Source: Chloromonas sp. AAM2
Taxonomy: Eukaryota; Chlorophyta; Chlorophyceae; Chlamydomonadales; Chlamydomonadaceae
Length of the DNA: 14,095 nt
Direction: 5' to 3'
Assembly (NCBI GenBank): GCA_004335635.1
Contig: QAXH01005122.1
Location: forward strand, 1-14,095
Below, one piece after another: positions 10,014-14,095 of the stretch; position 1 is the stretch's first letter; every line of letters begins with the position of its first letter. The notes below the pieces were generated by a model that was not told the DNA's origin, ran no database searches, and was given only the letters and a program-made list of their open reading frames with translations. A program made the translations under genes and the position numbers.

Positions 10014-10602
10014 GATCGCTCCTCGGCCATATTGATACTGTCTGTTGTGACGTCAGAGTGAGGGTAACGCGTTTTGGGTTCAGCAAGGTGTCAGGATAGT
10101 ACCTCGAGAGGTGACTACCACCATTACTGTCCAGGTGTCTCGCTATCCCCTTCACTTGTAGGTGGGACGGGTTGGAATCCCTCCCCTCTTGTGAAGCAGA
10201 CTTCAACAAAACAGGGAGGCTGAAAAGTTGTCGAACCCTTTGTATCAGAAGACCCTAGATGCAACAGGACAAGAGCTAAGTCCAGTTGAAGATCACCAGG
10301 TTTAAATGACAGCCGTTGAGACTTGACGTGTGGCGTCTGAGTGTTGTCAAGGCCAAGCCTGAGGCTGCAGTGACTGTCAAGCAGGCATGATCAGTCACTG
10401 ACTTATTCACGCCAGTTCGTCAAACAGCACTAGAGACACGAGTGGCAGAGACGGGGCACACGGCCTGCGAAGCCATCAATTGTAGCAGAGCTCGACGATG
10501 ATGAAACGATGTCTGCATAACCCTTGCAAATGCACTGAATGCCAGGACGGAACCCGCTAGCCTGAGGCCTTGGGCGGTGGAAGGCGAAGCATCTCAGGGG
10601 CC

Positions 10603-13600
10603 CTAGAGGGGGGTGAGCGTGAAGCCTGCAGTTGCGCTGACTGCCAGGCTGTATTTGCCTGTGCGGCCCGCCCCGTACTTGCTTGGAATGATGACGTAGG
10701 GCACGCCGTCCTGCGCACACATACACGGGCTGTGGTGAGGCTGGCGTGGAGAACTTGGGGGAGGTGAAGGCCTCGGTACCCTACGTATCTATTGTGAATT
10801 TCCACTCAGAAGGGGCCCCACGTGTACAAAGCAAGCACGGGAAAGGAAGAAAGAAACATCCAAACCGGGGAGGAGGCAAGGCGGCAACTGAAGGCCTTCT
10901 GAGTTGTGCGATGTGGTGCTAACGCAGCGTCCTTCTCCCAGCCTCCCCTCCTGCTCCCCACCTGTCATACCGACGCCCTAACGCTTCCTGTTCACCGCCT
11001 CCCTCCCTTTCATCGCCTCCTGGCCCCAACGTTACTAACCTCAAACGGTCCTATACCTGACCTACACCGTAGTTGGTGTGCGGGCAACTTCCCCCTGCCC
11101 CGCCTTTAGTGGGAAGTCCCCGCTGCCATCTGGCCCTAACTCACCCCAATTGATCCTACCCAACCGAACCCACCTGTAGTTGGTAGTCCCCGCTGCTATC
11201 TGCAGTGGTGGTGAAAACAGACTCGGCCAGGACAGCCCTGCGAACAGGCGAGGTAATGAACTGAAGGGTCGTTTCGACTTACGGCCTGGGATGACATGTG
11301 ATGGAAAGAAAGAGGCGCAAGTAAGGAGCAGGCGAGCCCAACCTCATTGGCAGAAGTGGTTGCTCGTCTACCAGGACAGGTTTTCTAGGATGGAGAAAAT
11401 GATACAAAGTGTTTGATCTCCCCCATCCTCAACACAAGTAAAAACTAACACACAAGCAGCAGCTAACTTGTGAGCCAGTCATGATGGCGCCTGGTATCCT
11501 TGCCTCAGTTTTTGCTTTGCTTATGCGTTTGGTCTGCAGCACCACAAGCTGCGCGGTAAATTGGTGACGGCGATGATGATACGTTTGCCTCACCTCCGCA
11601 TGTCGCCTTTGATTGCTCCGCTGGCTTCTGAAGCTCTCAAAACGTAGAAACCGATCATATCTTCAATGCTGCTGGAATGCGAGTGTTGCACGCTTGACGG
11701 GTTGACACTGACACGGCTCAACGTCACCCTGCACACGGCATGCAAGTGCATGCACAGGGTTGAGAGCTCGCTCGTACCATGCAAGCACACCATGTGCAAA
11801 GTCCGTGCCATGCAAGCACACCATGCGCAAAGTCCTTGCCATGCAAGCACACCATGCGCAAAGTCCTTGCCATGCAAGCACACCATGCGCAAAGTCCGTG
11901 CCATGCAAGCACACCATGTGCAAAGTCCGTACCATGCAAGCACACCATGTGCAAAGTCCGTGCCATGCAAGCACACCATGTGCAAAGTCCGTGCCATGCA
12001 AGCGCACCATGCGCAAAGTCCGTAGCATGCAAGCACACCATGCGCAAAGTCCGTACCATGCAAGCACACCATGCGCAAAGTCCGTACCATGCAAGCACAC
12101 CATGCGCAAAGTCCGCACCATGCAAGCACACCATGCGCAAAGTCCGCACCATGCAAGCACACCATGCGCAAAGTCCGTGCCATGCAAGCACACCATGCGC
12201 AAAGTCCGCACCATGCAAGCACACCATGCGCAAAGTCCGTACCATGCAAGCACACCATGTGCAAAGTCCGCACCATGCAAGCACACCATGTGCAAAGTCC
12301 GCATGGTGCGCTGGGCACGCGTGTGTCCAGACATGGTATGTGCGTGTGTCCAGACTTCATCGCGGCAAGGCCAATTCTCAGATTTGGAAATCTCAGATTC
12401 GGAATCACAAGCGTGTTTTTAAGGGTGAGTGCTTGCTCATGCTATAATGCGTGCTCAAGGTGTTTTGCAGAGAATCGGTCCAGATGGATTGGCTCTTTAA
12501 CCCGCTTCAATCAAACGCAAAACCCAAAGTGCGCCCTGCTCCTGCTTCGCTCCAGTGTACTACAGACTTGCCCTCCAAGTGCTATCTCACTGCCCCCATG
12601 TTGCATGCCGCATCCCTACAACCCTACCCCTACCCTACCCCTACCCTTAGCCTAACCCTACCCTAACCCAGCCTTACTTGATTGAGCAGGGCCTTCCCAG
12701 TGTCAGCAGGTACCTAGGGTTCCTGCGCCAGGAGGGCAGCAGGTCGCAGCCACCCGCACTGTCGTCGGACCAGGCACCCTGCGGGCACACCAACAACGTG
12801 CGCTTTGATTGTCAGCTGCCTACAATTGCAAGAGCTACGGAAGCATGCGCCACTGGCAAAGCATGTTGGGGTTATTCCAAGAGCAACCAAGTGCGGGAAT
12901 GGGTCAGGGGCAACCGCTGCACGAAGGTTCCAGAGCCTTCCCCTTGGAGAACAGCACCATCGGCACGTGCAGGTCCTCCAGCACCATGCAGATATCTATT
13001 GTTGTGCCGAGGCGTAGACGTAAATTCTACGGTAGAATTCTGCTCTACGTTTTTACGCATAGATTGCAAAAATTGTTCATTTTTGGCGTAGAAAGGCGCA
13101 GACAAAACTTCAGACGTCTACGATTCTACGCATCTACTCTACGTTCCTACAGGTAGAAATCCTGCAATCTACGCCTCCTGAACAACACTACAGACATGCA
13201 GCCCCACTCTCCCTCCCCTATCCCCACCTGCAGCACGCAGCTGCACAATTCCGGCAGGGGCACCAGCTCCAGGGGCACTGAGCTCATCAGCCGCAGCTCG
13301 AAGGGAGCCTCCACTCCAGCACTGGCCAGGGAAGGAACCTGAGGGCAGCAGAGCACGTGACACCAACCAGCGCATGGCAACTGTCCACAGCCCAGGCACA
13401 GCACGTGACACCAACCAGCGCATGGCAACTGTCAACAGCCCAGGCACAGCACGTGACAGGAGCCCTCACCCGGTGCCAGCAGACCCCGAGTCAGGTGTCT
13501 GGAGCACTGCAGACCACTGCTGCCACCGCACCCACCCCACCCCCCTGGCCTACCACCCGCACTGACCAGCACGTAGGGTGTCTCCGGCTCGAGTGTGGTG

Positions 13601-13647
13601 ACGATCACTGCCTCCTGCACGTCCGTGTACCCAGACTGAGCGAACAC
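10603..13647 (-). CDS. Calpain-like protein, C-terminal exons with tandem domain III (C2-like) modules, partial
   Basis: Six minus-strand exons give the last 199 residues: 13647-13567, 13338-13228, 12778-12678, 11728-11594, 11237-11174 and 10710-10603 (TAG at 10605-10603). All sites are AG/GT type (for example CCACAG, CCCTCAG, CCGCAG, GTGCAG; donors GTCAGT, GTGGGG, GTAAGG, GTGAGG, GTGGGT) and every phase matches. Exons one and two end a first domain III: ETPYVLVPS, then EAPFELRLMSS. Exon three starts a second one with GAWSDDSAGGC and WRRNPRYLLTL, the calpain domain III signature. Exon four adds KVTLSR and IEDMIGFYVLRA, exon five AVLAESVF and SGDYQLQ, and exon six PYVIIPSKYG and KYSLAV, ending LTPL. 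Domain III modules are beta-sandwiches that bind phospholipid or tune calpain activity; tandem copies occur in calpain-7/PalB-type proteins. The Cys-His-Asn protease domain would lie right of the window, so activity cannot be judged. The exon five/six junction is short by a few residues; a microexon may be missed. Confidence 0.87.
11102..11203. repeat. Duplicated exon end (30-bp pair, 70-bp spacing)
   Basis: 11103-11132 repeats 11173-11202 with four mismatches. The right copy contains the donor end of the fifth visible calpain exon (minus strand, AGCAGCGGGGACTACC). The left copy, in the intron, has the donor GT changed to GC (AAAGGC). Confidence 0.75.
11774..12300. repeat. 31-bp minisatellite, 17 units, in calpain intron
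   Basis: Seventeen head-to-tail 31-bp units with no length variation. The unit starts G(T/C)(A/G)CCATGCAAGCACACC and ends GCAAAGTCC. Variation is confined to unit positions 1-4, 14 and 22; most changes are transitions at CpG sites (CGC versus TGC). The array lies in the 949-bp intron between calpain exons 12778-12678 and 11728-11594. Since 31 is not a multiple of three and the unit lacks stops, it produces long ORFs in nearly all frames, which are artefacts. There are no spacers, so it is not a CRISPR. Confidence 0.98.
12614..12669. repeat. Telomere-like CCCTA/CCCTAA run in calpain intron
   Basis: About 56 bp of degenerate CCCTA, CCCCTA and CCCTAA units, reading as GGGTTAGG-type repeats on the gene's coding strand. 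It begins a few bases inside the intron, immediately after the GTAAGG donor of exon 12778-12678. It may be an interstitial telomeric sequence or a simple minisatellite. Confidence 0.75.
13009..13177. mobile_element. 169-bp foldback MITE-like element rich in TCTACG/CGTAGA
   Basis: The element starts GAGGCGTAGA and ends TCTACGCCTC, a perfect 10-bp inverted pair. The hexamer TCTACG or its complement recurs through the interior in both orientations, and ATTCTAC-G-GTAGAAT (13024-13038) is an internal palindrome. It is more AT-rich than its flanks. It sits in the intron between calpain exons 13338-13228 and 12778-12678 and has no coding capacity. No target-site duplication is obvious. Confidence 0.65.
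13352..13457. repeat. 48-bp tandem repeat in calpain intron
   Basis: The motif AGCACGTGACA begins at 13352, 13400 and 13448, so the period is 48 bp with about 2.2 copies. The two full units differ at one base (GTCCACAG versus GTCAACAG). It fills much of the 228-bp intron 13339-13566. Confidence 0.92.
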
Positions 13648-14095
13648 CTGTGGCACAGGAAAAGACAGCAAACCTCCCTGGGGGGTACCTAAGGCATTGC
13701 CGTGAAGAAACTGCCCTACTCCGATTACAGGTCGAAAGTTACCGAAGGGCCTGCCTCCTGACAAACCATCAGGATTCAAGCTGTCCAGATGTGCCTGCCT
13801 TTCCTGCCTTTCCTTCCTCCTAACGTCAACCCTACCCTCCGACTCTTTCACAGCCCTACCCTAGTCTCACCCTAGCCCTGCCCTCGTTTCGTCTTGATTT
13901 GATTGGATTCGTCCCACCCAACCCAGTCCGCACTGCAGCAGTCAGCTGCACACAAGCAGCATTTCTGACATGAGCTGTCAAGCACGCGACTGGGAATCAG
14001 GATCAGCCCGGTAGTCTCACCTCGAGTCTAACCCTAGCCCTACCCTAGTCTCACCTCGAGTCTAACCCTAGCCCTACCCTAGTCTCACCTCGAGT
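13648..14095 (-). other. Upstream intron of calpain gene with 34-bp telomere-like repeat
   Basis: No exon was found between the CCACAG acceptor at 13648 and the window end. CCTCGAGTCTAACCCTAGCC starts at 14020 and 14054, and its first bases recur at 14088, so a 34-bp repeat runs off the edge. Each unit contains CTCGAG and CCCTAA/CCCTA motifs. Looser CCCTA-rich sequence occurs at about 13832-13885. More upstream exons, including the protease domain, are expected beyond the window. Confidence 0.65.

Noticed and set aside
11774..12300. CRISPR-like array of regular 31-bp repeats
   Set aside because: Repeats are contiguous with no spacers, and the setting is a eukaryotic intron.
11663..12447. Several 186-223 codon ORFs on both strands with 31-residue repeats
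   Set aside because: They follow from a stop-free 31-bp unit read in all frames; no frame is preferred, and variants fall without regard to codons.
12872..13008. Possible extra calpain exon (minus strand, MVLEDLHVPMVLF reading)
   Set aside because: Joining exon 13338-13228 directly to 12778-12678 keeps phase and gives a natural start of the second domain III (VLQ-GAWSDDSAGGC); the candidate runs into a stop and abuts the foldback element.
13648..13851. N-terminal part of the 139-codon minus-strand ORF upstream of the first visible calpain exon
   Set aside because: A pyrimidine-rich CCACAG acceptor marks the exon start at 13647; the upstream part has no calpain-like sequence.
1..14095. tRNA or rRNA genes
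   Set aside because: No perfect B box with pairing arms and no rRNA-like conserved blocks were seen on either strand.

Overview
The window is nuclear DNA of a eukaryote, most likely a chlorophycean green alga (volvocalean; a Haematococcus-like genome is my guess, not proven). The evidence is many short exons with GT...AG introns and joins that preserve the reading frame, introns packed with minisatellites and telomere-like CCCTAA runs, and TGTAA polyadenylation motifs about 600 nt past two stop codons. There is no bacterial-style gene organisation.

Three spliced genes can be assembled. (1) Plus strand, 178-1590: the last three exons of an AGC-family protein kinase, probably cGMP-dependent; the rest lies left of the window. 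(2) Minus strand, 7807-5211: a complete three-exon gene for a 600-residue protein with an N-terminal F-box, leucine-rich-repeat-like segments and an unexpected block of about four membrane segments. (3) Minus strand, 13647-10603: the last six exons (199 residues) of a calpain-type protein with two consecutive domain III (C2-like) modules; its catalytic part lies beyond the right edge. Most of this third gene is hidden among repeats, and its exons are too short to stand out as ORFs.

Region by region: 1-177 is a kinase intron starting with a 35-bp tandem repeat. 178-1590 is the kinase. 1591-4600 holds no convincing gene but carries a 586-bp segment bounded by 56-bp inverted repeats (2918-3503) with a small ORF. 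4601-5210 is the likely 3' UTR of the F-box gene and contains a LINE relic. 5211-7807 is the F-box gene. 7808-10008 shows nothing I can assign. 10009-10602 is the likely 3' UTR of the calpain gene. 10603-13647 is the calpain gene, whose introns hold a 17-copy 31-bp minisatellite, telomere-like repeats, a 169-bp foldback element and a 48-bp tandem repeat. 13648-14095 is upstream intron with a 34-bp repeat running off the end.

The three genes share no visible pathway: a signalling kinase, a possible membrane-bound ubiquitin-ligase adaptor and a calpain-like protein. The most unusual items are the F-box/LRR protein with an embedded membrane domain, and the frame-agnostic minisatellite beside a real calpain exon.
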